Below, piece after piece: positions 56,539-64,000 of a DNA stretch of 64,000 bases (its first letter is position 1; every line of letters begins with the position of its first letter). The notes under the pieces were generated by a model that was not told the DNA's origin, made no database searches, and saw only the letters and a list, made by a program, of their open reading frames with translations. The position numbers were made by a program, and so were the translations under genes. The stretch spans positions 1,116,001 through 1,180,000 of the forward strand of contig OZ255630.1 in assembly GCA_965276825.1 (NCBI GenBank), written 5' to 3'. This stretch comes from G965276765 sp965276825 (GTDB lineage: Bacteria; Actinomycetota; Acidimicrobiia; Acidimicrobiales; Palsa-688).

Positions 56539-56545
56539 GGCCCGC

Positions 56546-56551
56546 ACGGTA
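56546..56551 (-). promoter_or_regulatory. -10 hexamer TACCGT of the alpha/beta hydrolase gene
   Basis: On the minus strand TACCGT is 7 nt before the GTG at 56538. Confidence 0.5.
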
Positions 56552-56605
56552 CCGTCCTTCCTCCCGCCGCGGGCGCCCTCGGGGTCGGCCGGTTCGGGCA
56601 CCCTG

Positions 56606-56611
56606 TAGGTT
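56606..56611 (+). promoter_or_regulatory. -10 hexamer TAGGTT of the long unknown gene
   Basis: TAGGTT is 8 nt before the GTG at 56620. Confidence 0.5.
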
Positions 56612-56619
56612 GTTGCGCC

Positions 56620-58302
56620 GTGGCCCGCCGGATCGACATCGAGCTCACCAGTGCACGGGAGGACGGGACGTGGACGTGGCGCGCCGCCGGTGCCATGCAG
56701 CCCCGCGGCACCGTGGAGTCGACCCTCGTCCCCGACGGGGTCACGGCCGGCGCGGTCCTGCGGGCCGAGGCCAACTTCGAGCTCGACGGGATCGTCATCC
56801 TGTCGGTGCAGGCACCGAAGGAGCGCACCCGCGTCGAGCCTGAGCGCATCGAGGTCATCGGTGGCTCGGCCCCGACCCCGGGGGTCACGACCCAGCTGTT
56901 CGGTCGAGGTGACCGACGTGACGACCGTCGCGGCCCGCGCCGGGGTGACGGCCGTCAGGGCGAGCGCAGCGACCGCCCCGACGAGCGGCCCCGCAGGGAC
57001 CGCGTGCCGGGCGACCGGTCGGGACCGCCGCGCACCGACCGCGCCTCCTCCGACCGGGCCGGCGCCGATCGGGGATCCCGCCGCGGCGAGCGGCCCGGCG
57101 AGCGGCCCGGTGCTGGTCGAGAGACCGAGCGCGGGGCCGGCGGGGGGCGCCCCCGCCCGGCACGTGAAGGCCAGCCGGAGCGGACCTCGGACGACCGGGC
57201 GGCCAGGTCGACGGCCCGGCGCCTCAACCCCGGCAACGCCCACCGCCACGCGGTGCTGGCCTCGCTGGCCCCCGAGGAGCTGCCCATCGCCGAGCAGGTC
57301 CTGCGGGGCGGGATCCCGGCCGTGCGCACGGCCATGCACATCGAGCGGGAGAAGGCCACGTCCGAGGGCCGGCCCGCGCCCGACACCGACGCCATGGTCG
57401 CGCTGGCCGAGGGGCTCCTCCCCCGCCTCAAGACGGCGGAGTGGCACGACCGGGCCGAGGCCGCGGCCAAGGGGGCCGACACCATCACGCTCCGGGATCT
57501 CCGCTCGGTGGTCGCCGGCGCCGATCAGGCCCGCGACGACGAGACCAGGGCCCTCGCCACGTCGCTGCGCGAGGCGCTCGACCGCCGCGTCGGCACCCTC
57601 CGCAAGGAATGGTCCGACGAGCTCGACCACCACCTCGACGAGGGTCGCGTGGTCCGGGCCCTACGGGTCGCGGCCCGTGCCCCCGACGCCACCACTCGGC
57701 TCTCCGCCGAGCAGGCGACCCGCTTGACCGAGGCCGCCGGCGCGGCCATGGCCCCCGACACCGCACCCGAGCGCTGGCTGGCCCTGCTCGAGGCGGTCGC
57801 CGCCTCGCCGGTGCGCAGGAACGTGAAGCCGGCCGGCCTCCCCGGCGAGCCGACGCCCGAGCTGGTCTCCGCCGCCCAGCAGCAGGCCGGCCGGGTGCCG
57901 GCCCTCGCCGCCCTCCTCGGGATCACCATGCCCCCGCCCCCGGGGCCGGTCCGCACCGGCGGTCCCCGGCGCCCCCCTCGTCCGCCGGCGCCGCGAGGTG
58001 CCCGTGCCGGAGACCCGAGGTCCGCACCGGCGGTCCCCGGCGGCGACGGGCGCCGCCAGTCCCCGCCGCCCCCGCCCCCCGCCACGCCCTCTGCACCGCC
58101 GGCCGCCGCCCCGGCGCCACCGGCCGCGCCAGTCGAGACCGCCGCGCCAGTCGAGACCGCCGCGCCAGACGACACCGCCGCGCCAGACGACACCGCCGCG
58201 CCAGACGAGCCCGACGCGGCAGTCGAGCCCGACGCCCCGGCCGACGCCGCCGAGCCCGACCGTCCGACATCCGAGGACGCTCCCACGCCGCCAGGCCCGT
58301 AG
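56620..58302 (+). CDS. Long unknown protein: beta-rich head, disordered middle, helical domain, acidic tail
   Basis: 560 residues, family not recognised. Residues 1-90 (IDIELTSAREDGTWTWRAAG, then AVLRAEANFELDGIVILSVQ) look like a small beta barrel, perhaps OB or TRAM-like. Residues about 95-205 are Arg/Gly/Asp/Pro-rich and surely disordered, as in RNA-binding proteins. Residues about 210-430 are helical and begin RLNPGNAHRHAVLASLAPEE. A Pro-rich stretch and an acidic repeat tail (AAPVET/AAPDDT, 18-bp repeats) finish the chain. I infer a nucleic-acid-linked role without proof. Confidence 0.7.
   Translation: MARRIDIELTSAREDGTWTWRAAGAMQPRGTVESTLVPDGVTAGAVLRAEANFELDGIVILSVQAPKERTRVEPERIEVIGGSAPTPGVTTQLFGRGDRRDDRRGPRRGDGRQGERSDRPDERPRRDRVPGDRSGPPRTDRASSDRAGADRGSRRGERPGERPGAGRETERGAGGGRPRPAREGQPERTSDDRAARSTARRLNPGNAHRHAVLASLAPEELPIAEQVLRGGIPAVRTAMHIEREKATSEGRPAPDTDAMVALAEGLLPRLKTAEWHDRAEAAAKGADTITLRDLRSVVAGADQARDDETRALATSLREALDRRVGTLRKEWSDELDHHLDEGRVVRALRVAARAPDATTRLSAEQATRLTEAAGAAMAPDTAPERWLALLEAVAASPVRRNVKPAGLPGEPTPELVSAAQQQAGRVPALAALLGITMPPPPGPVRTGGPRRPPRPPAPRGARAGDPRSAPAVPGGDGRRQSPPPPPPATPSAPPAAAPAPPAAPVETAAPVETAAPDDTAAPDDTAAPDEPDAAVEPDAPADAAEPDRPTSEDAPTPPGP
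58130..58210 (+). repeat. 18-bp in-frame tandem repeat, AAP(V/D)(E/D)T
   Basis: About five copies, two with GTCGAGACC and two with GACGACACC, in the acidic tail of the unknown protein. Confidence 0.8.
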
Positions 58303-58314
58303 AGCCCGCCGCGG

Positions 58315-59241
58315 TCAGGTGAAGGTGGGCAGGATCCCGTGGTCGTGGAGAAACTCCGCCAGCCCGTCCGCCAACGTCAGCTCGGCGACGTCGAACAGCG
58401 GCACCCACGCCACGTCGGCGGCGTCGTCGCCGGGGACCGGATCGGCGTCGGAGATGATGGTCACCCAGAAGTCCACGATCAGGAAGTGGTGGTCGTCGCC
58501 GATGCGCTCGACCCAACCGATCGGCTCACCGCAGAGGGCGTCGAGGCCGGTCTCCTCCCGCAGCTCGCGCAGGACCGCCTCGGCCAGCGTCTCCCCCGTC
58601 TCGACCCGGCCACCCGGGACCGACCAGGTGCCGACCCCGACTCCACGGCCCCGGCGCACCAGGAGGAGCCGGTCCCGGTCGAGGGCGACCGCGCCGACGC
58701 AGGCTTCGGGATGTGGGCGAGCCGGAGGCGGCGGTCGGGGGGGATCGTCGAGCGTCGGGTCGGCGGCGTCGACGGCGTCGTCGGGCACGACGGCCGGCCC
58801 GGCGATGGGCCGGTGCATGGTCAGCAACCTGGCGACGAAGCCGTTGTCCTCGCAGAACGACTTGGTGGCCCGGTTGCCGGGCAGGGCGTGGATGTCGACC
58901 CCACTGCAGCCGAGCGGGGTCGCCCAGGCGATCACCGCATCAGCCAGGGCCTCCCCCACCCCGACGCCACGGGCCTCGGCCTCCACGTAGATGACCTCGA
59001 CCACCGCGACCGGCGGGCGCCGGGAGCGGTCGAGGCGAGCGCTGGCGAAGCCGACCGGGTAGTCGTCGACGCAGCCGACGAGCACGAGCCGGCCGCCACC
59101 GGCGGGATCGGGGGCGAAGGGGTCGACGCCGTCGACGAGCACGGCGCCCCCGCGCTGCACGCGCAGCTCCTCGGTGACCGCCTCCCACAGCGCGGCCAGC
59201 CGGTCTCGGTCGCCGGGCACGGCGGGACGGACCGACTCCAT
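58315..59241 (-). CDS. GNAT acetyltransferase fused to a Nudix hydrolase
   Basis: 308 residues. The N-terminal half is a GNAT domain (SVRPAVPGDRDRLAALWEAV, then VEVIYVEAEARGVGVGEALA with the acetyl-CoA loop, and FCEDNGFVARLLTMHRP). The C-terminal half is a Nudix domain with a complete box, GGRVETGETLAEAVLRELREETG. The Pro-rich joint is near residue 165. The combination suggests linked modification and hydrolysis of a nucleotide-type compound, or just two housekeeping activities on one chain. Substrates unknown. Confidence 0.85.
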   Translation of the reverse strand: MESVRPAVPGDRDRLAALWEAVTEELRVQRGGAVLVDGVDPFAPDPAGGGRLVLVGCVDDYPVGFASARLDRSRRPPVAVVEVIYVEAEARGVGVGEALADAVIAWATPLGCSGVDIHALPGNRATKSFCEDNGFVARLLTMHRPIAGPAVVPDDAVDAADPTLDDPPRPPPPARPHPEACVGAVALDRDRLLLVRRGRGVGVGTWSVPGGRVETGETLAEAVLRELREETGLDALCGEPIGWVERIGDDHHFLIVDFWVTIISDADPVPGDDAADVAWVPLFDVAELTLADGLAEFLHDHGILPTFT

Positions 59242-59252
59242 GGTCGACCCGG

Positions 59253-59837
59253 TCAGCGAGCCTGCAGCTGGGCGACCCGGGCGAGGATGGTGCGCCGACC
59301 GCGGGTGGCCGCCTCGTAGGCGGCGACCGCGTCGAGCTCGACAGGGGCCAGGCCGGCGAGGCGAGAGACCACCTGGGAAGCGGAGAGCGAGTCGTAGCGC
59401 GGGATGGCGAGCGATGCGGATGTCGGGGTGCGCCTCCTCGCGGCGGCAGCCTTGGCCGGGCGGCCGGGACTGCTCGAGACGCGAGCGCTCGGGACCCGGC
59501 GCGCCGGGGCGGCGGGCGCCTTGGCGACCGGAGGGGTGGACACGACGCCGATGGGTCCCGACGGCGCCGTCGGACGTCCGGCTGCGGGAGGGGCAGCCAC
59601 CGGGCCAGGGCGGGTGGCGGGCCGGGCCCCCCCGACCCGCTTGTCGACCTGGTTGCGGCCGTGGCTGACGGCAAACTGGCCGACCATGCGCGCCGCTCGG
59701 AAGTGGCCGCCCAGTCGGGCGCGACCCTTGGCCGCCAGCTTGGGCACCTCCTCGCCGACGGTCAGGGCCAGACCGACGGGCACGTAGACCAGCAGGTCGA
59801 GCGCGGCGTCGATCGGCGAGGGTTGGCTGGTGCTCAC
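59253..59837 (-). CDS. Conserved-type protein with a helical membrane-associating head
   Basis: 194 residues. The N-terminus (PIDAALDLLVYVPVGLALTV, GEEVPKLAAKGRARL) is an amphipathic or membrane-touching helix. A Pro/Ala/Arg-rich linker follows, then a C-terminal helical motif YDSLSASQVVSRLAGLAPVE, LDAVAAYEAATRGRRTILAR. I have seen such ends in actinobacterial proteins of unknown function but cannot name a family. GTG at 59837 chosen; a GTG or ATG further upstream (59873) is possible. It lies just after the DUF4193 gene, on the same strand. Confidence 0.65.
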   Translation of the reverse strand: MSTSQPSPIDAALDLLVYVPVGLALTVGEEVPKLAAKGRARLGGHFRAARMVGQFAVSHGRNQVDKRVGGARPATRPGPVAAPPAAGRPTAPSGPIGVVSTPPVAKAPAAPARRVPSARVSSSPGRPAKAAAARRRTPTSASLAIPRYDSLSASQVVSRLAGLAPVELDAVAAYEAATRGRRTILARVAQLQAR

Positions 59838-59874
59838 GGCCGCATCCTCTCTCGCCGGGAAGTCGAGCGACAAG

Positions 59875-60390
59875 TCAGACGCAGTCCCGGCACAGCTGGG
59901 CGACAGGGTCGGCGAGCTGGCTCGGATGCTTCACGAGGAAGCAGGACTGGCAGACGAACTCACCGGGCTGCTTGGGCAGCACCTTGGGCGCGGCCTCGCT
60001 GCGGTCCTCTGCGTCGACCACGTCCTCCTCGTCGTCGTCCTCCTCCTCGACGACCAGGCGCTCCTTCAAGATGACGTCCAGGCTGGCCTCCACATCATCG
60101 CCGTCCTCGTCGTCGTCATCGTCGTCGTCGTCCTCCTCCTCGGCCTTCGGCTTGGCCACCGCGGGCTTGGCGGCGCCGTCGACCACGACGGCCGGCTCGG
60201 TCTCGGTGTCGTCGGTTTCAGTGTCGACGGTTTCAGTGTCGTCCGTTTCGGTGTCGTCGGCATCGACGACGGCGAGGTCGTCATCGCCTTCGTCTTCTCC
60301 GTCGTCGAGCTCCTCGAGATCCTCTTCGTCGAGGTCGTCGGGCGCGTCCGCGCTCTCGTCGAGCTCGGCGTCGAGATCTTCGTCTGCCAT
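59875..60390 (-). CDS. DUF4193-like acidic zinc-knuckle protein
   Basis: 171 residues. The C-terminal 35 residues, GEFVCQSCFLVKHPSQLADP followed by CRDC, match the DUF4193 signature of actinobacteria (two CxxC knuckles). The N-terminal 130 residues are almost all Asp/Glu/Ala/Val/Thr, with in-frame TETDD/TETVD repeats and an eight-Asp run, much longer than usual for the family (about 100 residues in all). AAGGA 7 nt before the ATG at 60390 is a good ribosome site, and TAGGGT at 60472-60477 is a likely -10, giving a leader of about 75 nt. Function unknown; perhaps ribosome- or polymerase-linked. Confidence 0.85.
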   Translation of the reverse strand: MADEDLDAELDESADAPDDLDEEDLEELDDGEDEGDDDLAVVDADDTETDDTETVDTETDDTETEPAVVVDGAAKPAVAKPKAEEEDDDDDDDDEDGDDVEASLDVILKERLVVEEEDDDEEDVVDAEDRSEAAPKVLPKQPGEFVCQSCFLVKHPSQLADPVAQLCRDCV

Positions 60391-60471
60391 GTGCGAATCC
60401 TTGGGAACGAGGGTGGGCAAGAGGCCCGGCCGACGCCCCGAGTTGGGGTCCTTCCGGGTCGCGAGCGCGCA

Positions 60472-60477
60472 ACCCTA
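60472..60477 (-). promoter_or_regulatory. -10 hexamer TAGGGT of the DUF4193 gene
   Basis: On the minus strand, 81 nt before the ATG, so unlike most genes here this transcript has a leader and a Shine-Dalgarno site. Confidence 0.45.
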
Positions 60478-60761
60478 GGTGACCGGCAGCCATTCCCGGC
60501 GGCCCACCCGGCGCAGATCACACCGGGTGGACGCAGGGTGGCCCAGGAGCCGTTGGTGCCGTCAGCGGCAGCGGTACGAGACTCGCGCTACCGACGTTGT
60601 CTACTTGTCCCCTGAGCCACCCGAAGTGCCGGACCGCCCGGTGGAAAACCATCCGGCCCGGCGCCCGCGTCCGGCACCATCTTGGTCAATCCGTCGACGC
60701 CTGACAAGCGGCCCGACGCCCGCTCTGACCTGCGATTTCGCGCGTCGATGCAGGTCAGGGC
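60478..60761. other. Intergenic region downstream of thyX
   Basis: About 280 bp on which no gene can be supported. It ends in the hairpin at 60725-60758. Confidence 0.45.
60725..60758 (-). terminator. Hairpin directly after thyX
   Basis: CTGACCTGC and GCAGGTCAG form a perfect 9-bp stem 3 nt after the thyX stop (minus strand). No T-run follows, so a factor-dependent or weak terminator. Confidence 0.5.
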
Positions 60762-62423
60762 CTACGAAAAACTTCCGGCCCGGCGGGCGCGCTCCTCGGC
60801 CCGCCGTTCCCCGACGAGGCGTTCCAGGCCCTCGTGCTCGTAGTCGGCGTGGTCGACGTAGCTCATCAACTCGGCGATCGCCCCGTGGCCGGCCTGCTCG
60901 GCGATCAACCGGTGCATCTGCTGGCCGACCTTGCGGTACTCGGGGTGGCCGGCCGCCCCGGTCCGCAGCTCGATCAGGTGCATGGCCTCCCTGGCGTTGA
61001 ACTGCATCACGTAGCGGATCCGGTAGGCCAGGGCGACGGCATAGCCGGCCTGGGTCGGCCCGAGGGTCTCGGCGAGGGCGCCGTGGAGCCGGGCGGAACG
61101 GTCCATGGCCGCGCCGTAGGCGTCGGCTGCGCCGGCGTCGACCACCGCCGCCGGCAGGGTGTAGCCGTGGGCGGGACCGAGGTTCTGCCACTCGATGGTG
61201 AGCAGCCGGTGGCGCTGGAGGTCGCGGAACGCCCCGTAGTCGGACACCACGTCGAAGCGGTAGCCGCTGCGCTCCAGGGCCCGGCCCGGCTTGAACCGCC
61301 GGTTGCTGCGATCACCGACGTAGCGACGCACGATCTCCCTGCGGTCCTCGGCACCGAGGTCGGCGACGCGCTCGGCGATCCGGTGCTCGGGCAGGTCGGA
61401 GTAGGGGTAGAGCATGGCCGCGAGGACCTTGGTCTCGGCGTCGGGGTCCCAGTCGACGAGGGTGACCTCGGGGTCGCCGCCGGGCTCGGGGTCGCCGTGG
61501 GCCCCGGCCGCCCCGAGCAGGCGCTCGGTCAGCTCGGCCATGGCGTCGTGGTTGGTCTCCAGGTAGGCCGACCAGGCGCCCCCCCGGTCGTCGACGTCGA
61601 CCCGCTTGACCCAGGACGGGATGACCTTGCGCAGCTCGGTGAGCATCAGGTCGGCGTACGCCCTGGCCTCGGGCAGCGGGTGGGCGTGCAGGCGCACCAA
61701 CAGGCTCTCGTAGGCCTGCCCGCTGGCGTAGATGCCGAGGTTGGAGGTGGCCCCCGCGGGCAGCAGGCCCCGGAGGGCGTCGTAGGCCTTGGCCCGCACC
61801 GACCGCCGCCAGGCGAGATCGGAGTCCCCGTCCTGACGGGGGTTGTGCTCGGCGAACCAGCCTCCGACGACGGGCAGCAGGTCGCGATAGGCGTCGAAGA
61901 GCCGGTCCATGTCGCCGACGTAGCGCGCCCCGAGCGCGGAGTCGAGGATGGCCGGGTCGCGGTAGTAGCGGTAGCGGCCGTTGTCGAGCCGGGTGTCGTA
62001 GGCGACGTAGCGCGTCGACTTCTCCATGTAGGACATGAGCCGGCTCCACTCGATGGCCTTGGTCAGCAGGTTCGACGCCTGCTCGCAGGCCAGGTGCACG
62101 CCGCCGAGCTGGGCGACGGAGTCGTCGCCGTACTCGTAGAAGACCCGGTCGTAGAGCTGCTCGGCGCGCTCGAGGCCGATCGTCGCGTCGATGCCGAGGT
62201 CGCCGCTGACGTCGAGGTCGCCGACGAACTCGTCGAGGAAGAGCCTCCTCAGGCTCTTGGCCGACCGGGAGTACCGGGCGAACAACGCCCCCTTGACCAC
62301 CTCGGGGAGGTTGACGAGGGCGAACACGGGGCCTTCGAGATTGGTGAAGTACCGGCGGAGGATCTCGGCCTCGTCGTCGGTCCACTCCTCTTCGGCGTAG
62401 AGCCCGGTGTCGGGGAAGGCCAT
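60762..62423 (-). CDS. thyX: Double-domain FAD-dependent thymidylate synthase (ThyX-like)
   Basis: 553 residues, about twice a normal ThyX. Residues 1-230 form one ThyX fold: YSRSAKSLRRLFLDEFVGDL, VFYEYGDDSVAQLGGVHLAC, SRLMSYMEKSTRYVAYD. Residues about 330-530 form a second: GAFRDLQRHRLLTIEWQNLG and MQFNAREAMHLIELRTGAAG HPEYRKVGQQMH. The classical RHR...S.R.Y motif is shared out: the first copy keeps S-T-R-Y, the second keeps RHR. ThyX makes dTMP using FAD and methylene-THF. Long two-domain ThyX proteins occur in several phyla, and whether both sites work is unclear. Confidence 0.85.
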   Translation of the reverse strand: MAFPDTGLYAEEEWTDDEAEILRRYFTNLEGPVFALVNLPEVVKGALFARYSRSAKSLRRLFLDEFVGDLDVSGDLGIDATIGLERAEQLYDRVFYEYGDDSVAQLGGVHLACEQASNLLTKAIEWSRLMSYMEKSTRYVAYDTRLDNGRYRYYRDPAILDSALGARYVGDMDRLFDAYRDLLPVVGGWFAEHNPRQDGDSDLAWRRSVRAKAYDALRGLLPAGATSNLGIYASGQAYESLLVRLHAHPLPEARAYADLMLTELRKVIPSWVKRVDVDDRGGAWSAYLETNHDAMAELTERLLGAAGAHGDPEPGGDPEVTLVDWDPDAETKVLAAMLYPYSDLPEHRIAERVADLGAEDRREIVRRYVGDRSNRRFKPGRALERSGYRFDVVSDYGAFRDLQRHRLLTIEWQNLGPAHGYTLPAAVVDAGAADAYGAAMDRSARLHGALAETLGPTQAGYAVALAYRIRYVMQFNAREAMHLIELRTGAAGHPEYRKVGQQMHRLIAEQAGHGAIAELMSYVDHADYEHEGLERLVGERRAEERARRAGSFS

Positions 62424-62433
62424 GGCGTCGGTG

Positions 62434-62439
62434 AGCCTA
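62434..62439 (-). promoter_or_regulatory. -10 hexamer TAGGCT of thyX
   Basis: On the minus strand TAGGCT is 10 nt before the ATG at 62423. Confidence 0.45.
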
Positions 62440-62489
62440 CGGGCGCAACGAGCCGATCGTGGGGGATGCGCCGTGGCGGCCGCACGGTG

Positions 62490-64000
62490 TCACCGCCCGA
62501 CCACCGATCCTGCGGCCACCACCCCGCGGAGCAGCCGGTCGACGGCGCTCCTGGCCGCGCTCCTGGTGGCCGGATCGGGGGCCCGCTCGCCGAGTTGGCG
62601 GAGCAGGTCGACGAGCTGCTTGACGTTGCGGACGAAGTCGCCCCCGGAGAGCTCGCCGTCGCCGAGGAGCGGCGCCAGGTCCTCACCGCTCGCCCACCGC
62701 CCGGCGATCGCCGCGAACCCCGGGTCGGGGCTGCGGGTGGGCGGCAGGCCGGCGGCCAGCTCTTCGGCCTGCAGGCCGGCGGCCAGGCGCTCGACGTCGT
62801 GCCACCGCTGCCGGAGCCGGCCGCTCGTCAGCGTCGGCGGCCCCTCGGACCGGCCGCGGGCCTCGAAGGTGAACATCGACGCCACGGCGGCCAGGTCGGC
62901 AGGACCCAGCCCGTCGAGCAGGCCGCGCTCGACGGCCTCGGCGACCAGCAGGTCGCACTCGTGGTAGAGCCCGGCCAGCAGCTCGCCCGCCGGGGTGAGC
63001 TCCCACTCCTCGACGTAGCCGCGCCGGTCGAGGACGGCGAGCACCCGGTCGAGCTGGGCGGCGAGGGAGCCGGGACGGCGTCCGGCGCGCTCCTCGAGGC
63101 CGGCGATCTCTCCGACGAGCCGATCGACTCGGTCGAGGGCCCGCACGTGGAGGCGGGCGCGGGGGCAGGCCGCCACGGGGTGAGAGGACGCAGGGTGGGA
63201 GGACGAAGCGTGGGAGGACGCAGGCTGCGAGGACGTCCCCGGCCCGGGGGCGGAGTGGCGCCCCTGCGTCCGGGCGGCGTGGAGCAGGTGGCGGTCGATG
63301 CGGACCCCGGCCAGGGACGCGGCGACCCGCTTGCGGAACGCGCTGCTGTTGGGCGCGTAGGGGCTCGGCAGCCGCACGCGACCGACCGGCCGGGGCGGGA
63401 GGTCGAAGTCGGCCGGGCCGATCTGCACCGACCTTCGCTCGGCGGTCACCGCCCGGACCTGGACCCCGCTCCCCCGCCGCCTGGTGCTCGACAGGACGGC
63501 CACGGGCTGCGCCGAGCGGGCGCCGGGGACGAGCAGCACGTCGCCGGGCCTGACCGCCTCGAGGGCGGCGGCGACCTCCGCCTGGGGCGCCGGCCGCCGG
63601 TCGAGTCCCTCGGCGCGCGCCGCTCGGACCAGGCGCCGGTAGGACGCGACGTCGCCTCGCTCGCAGGTCGCCTCCGCGGCGGCCTCGGCGAGGGTCGCCC
63701 TGGCCCGCTCCAGGCCGGCCTCGGCGACGACCACGTCCCGGTCGGCCCGGTACTGGGCGAACGACAGGCCGAGGAGGTGCCTGGCCCGCTCCTGGTCGTA
63801 GCGGCGCACGAGGTTGGCCGCCATGTTGTAGGTCGGCCGGAAGCTGCTGGTGAGGGCGTAGCTGCGGGTGCCGACCAGGCCGGCCACCTGGTCGAACGGC
63901 ACCCACGGCGACCACGGCACGACGGCGTAGCCGACCTCGTCGATGCCCCGGCGACCAGCCCGTCCCGTGAGCTGGGTGTACTCGGCCGGGGTGAGGAACT
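62490..64000 (-). CDS. helY: HelY/Mtr4-like ATP-dependent RNA helicase, 5' part beyond the window
   Basis: The frame is open to the window edge. At its entry it reads FLTPAEYTQLTGRAGRRGID, helicase motif VI, so the two RecA domains lie mainly outside. Downstream are the PTYNMAANLVRRYDQERARH segment and the C-terminal DSHCT domain (ELTPAGELLAGLYHECDLLV, then MFTFEARGRSEGPP), typical of Ski2/Mtr4-type helicases such as M. tuberculosis HelY. A disordered insertion of SSHPASS-like repeats (63171-63235) sits in the middle. It probably acts in RNA turnover. About 500 residues are visible. Confidence 0.9.
   Translation of the reverse strand, partial: FLTPAEYTQLTGRAGRRGIDEVGYAVVPWSPWVPFDQVAGLVGTRSYALTSSFRPTYNMAANLVRRYDQERARHLLGLSFAQYRADRDVVVAEAGLERARATLAEAAAEATCERGDVASYRRLVRAARAEGLDRRPAPQAEVAAALEAVRPGDVLLVPGARSAQPVAVLSSTRRRGSGVQVRAVTAERRSVQIGPADFDLPPRPVGRVRLPSPYAPNSSAFRKRVAASLAGVRIDRHLLHAARTQGRHSAPGPGTSSQPASSHASSSHPASSHPVAACPRARLHVRALDRVDRLVGEIAGLEERAGRRPGSLAAQLDRVLAVLDRRGYVEEWELTPAGELLAGLYHECDLLVAEAVERGLLDGLGPADLAAVASMFTFEARGRSEGPPTLTSGRLRQRWHDVERLAAGLQAEELAAGLPPTRSPDPGFAAIAGRWASGEDLAPLLGDGELSGGDFVRNVKQLVDLLRQLGERAPDPATRSAARSAVDRLLRGVVAAGSVVGR
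63171..63235 (-). repeat. 15-bp imperfect repeats in helY
   Basis: Four or so units around GGAGGACG(C/A)AG, coding SSHPASSH/SSQPASSH. Confidence 0.65.

Overview
This window reads as chromosomal DNA of a very GC-rich actinobacterium, most likely of the class Acidimicrobiia. That placement is an inference. It rests on actinobacterial marker families (a GarA-like FHA protein, an FtsR-type MerR regulator, a DUF151 nuclease, DUF4193, DUF4333, a mycothiol-dependent maleylpyruvate isomerase fold, HelY), on a split glycine decarboxylase (GcvPA/GcvPB), and on NNG/NNC-dominated codons. At least 22 genes carry a TANNNT -10 hexamer only 5-10 nt before the start codon, so much of the transcriptome is probably leaderless.

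0-10.4 kb is core metabolism: a DUF4349 lipoprotein, a coupled tyrA-aroA-cmk-plsC run (with a 22-codon mini-cistron before plsC), ispH on the opposite strand, a DUF512 radical-SAM protein coupled to der, a SpoIIE-type phosphatase and a small zinc-ribbon membrane protein.

10.5-13.5 kb holds two secreted repeat proteins. The second carries chaplin-like cysteine repeats and a LASTG sortase-type tail, and is the most striking pair of genes here.

13.5-26.4 kb is an accessory island ending beside a tRNA-Pro(GGG). It contains an XRE/methionine aminopeptidase divergon with a shared palindrome, a small P-loop kinase, several toxin-antitoxin loci (two VapC genes decayed, one VapBC and one MazEF intact), tails of an alcohol dehydrogenase and a Tn3 transposase, a DinB-like gene, a MarR-ClC pair, an IS110 element with a hairpin and flanking repeats, and an IS30 element beside an SDR remnant.

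26.6-40.3 kb returns to core genes: a NifU-like protein, DUF4333, an MFS exporter with its MerR regulator and operator, then a block matching the Mycobacterium tuberculosis Rv1822-Rv1832 order (CDP-alcohol phosphatidyltransferase, GcvH, FHA/GarA, FtsR, DUF151, MerR) followed by GcvT, GcvPA and GcvPB. The glycine cleavage system is therefore complete except for the L protein.

40.4-64 kb has a molybdate/tungstate transporter with fused permease and ATPase, a DUF4115 protein, an NrtR-like regulator, a mycothiol-type isomerase, a tyrosine recombinase, an ankyrin protein, a GGDEF protein, RsgA, a tyrosine phosphatase, a four-gene ECF transporter operon, an alpha/beta hydrolase, a long partly disordered unknown protein, a GNAT-Nudix fusion, a DUF4193 protein, a double-domain ThyX and the 3' part of a HelY helicase that runs off the window.

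Short in-frame tandem repeats (15, 18 or 30 nt) recur in disordered linkers and around start codons of unrelated genes, and two intergenic regions share a TTCTGCGG-centred repeat.
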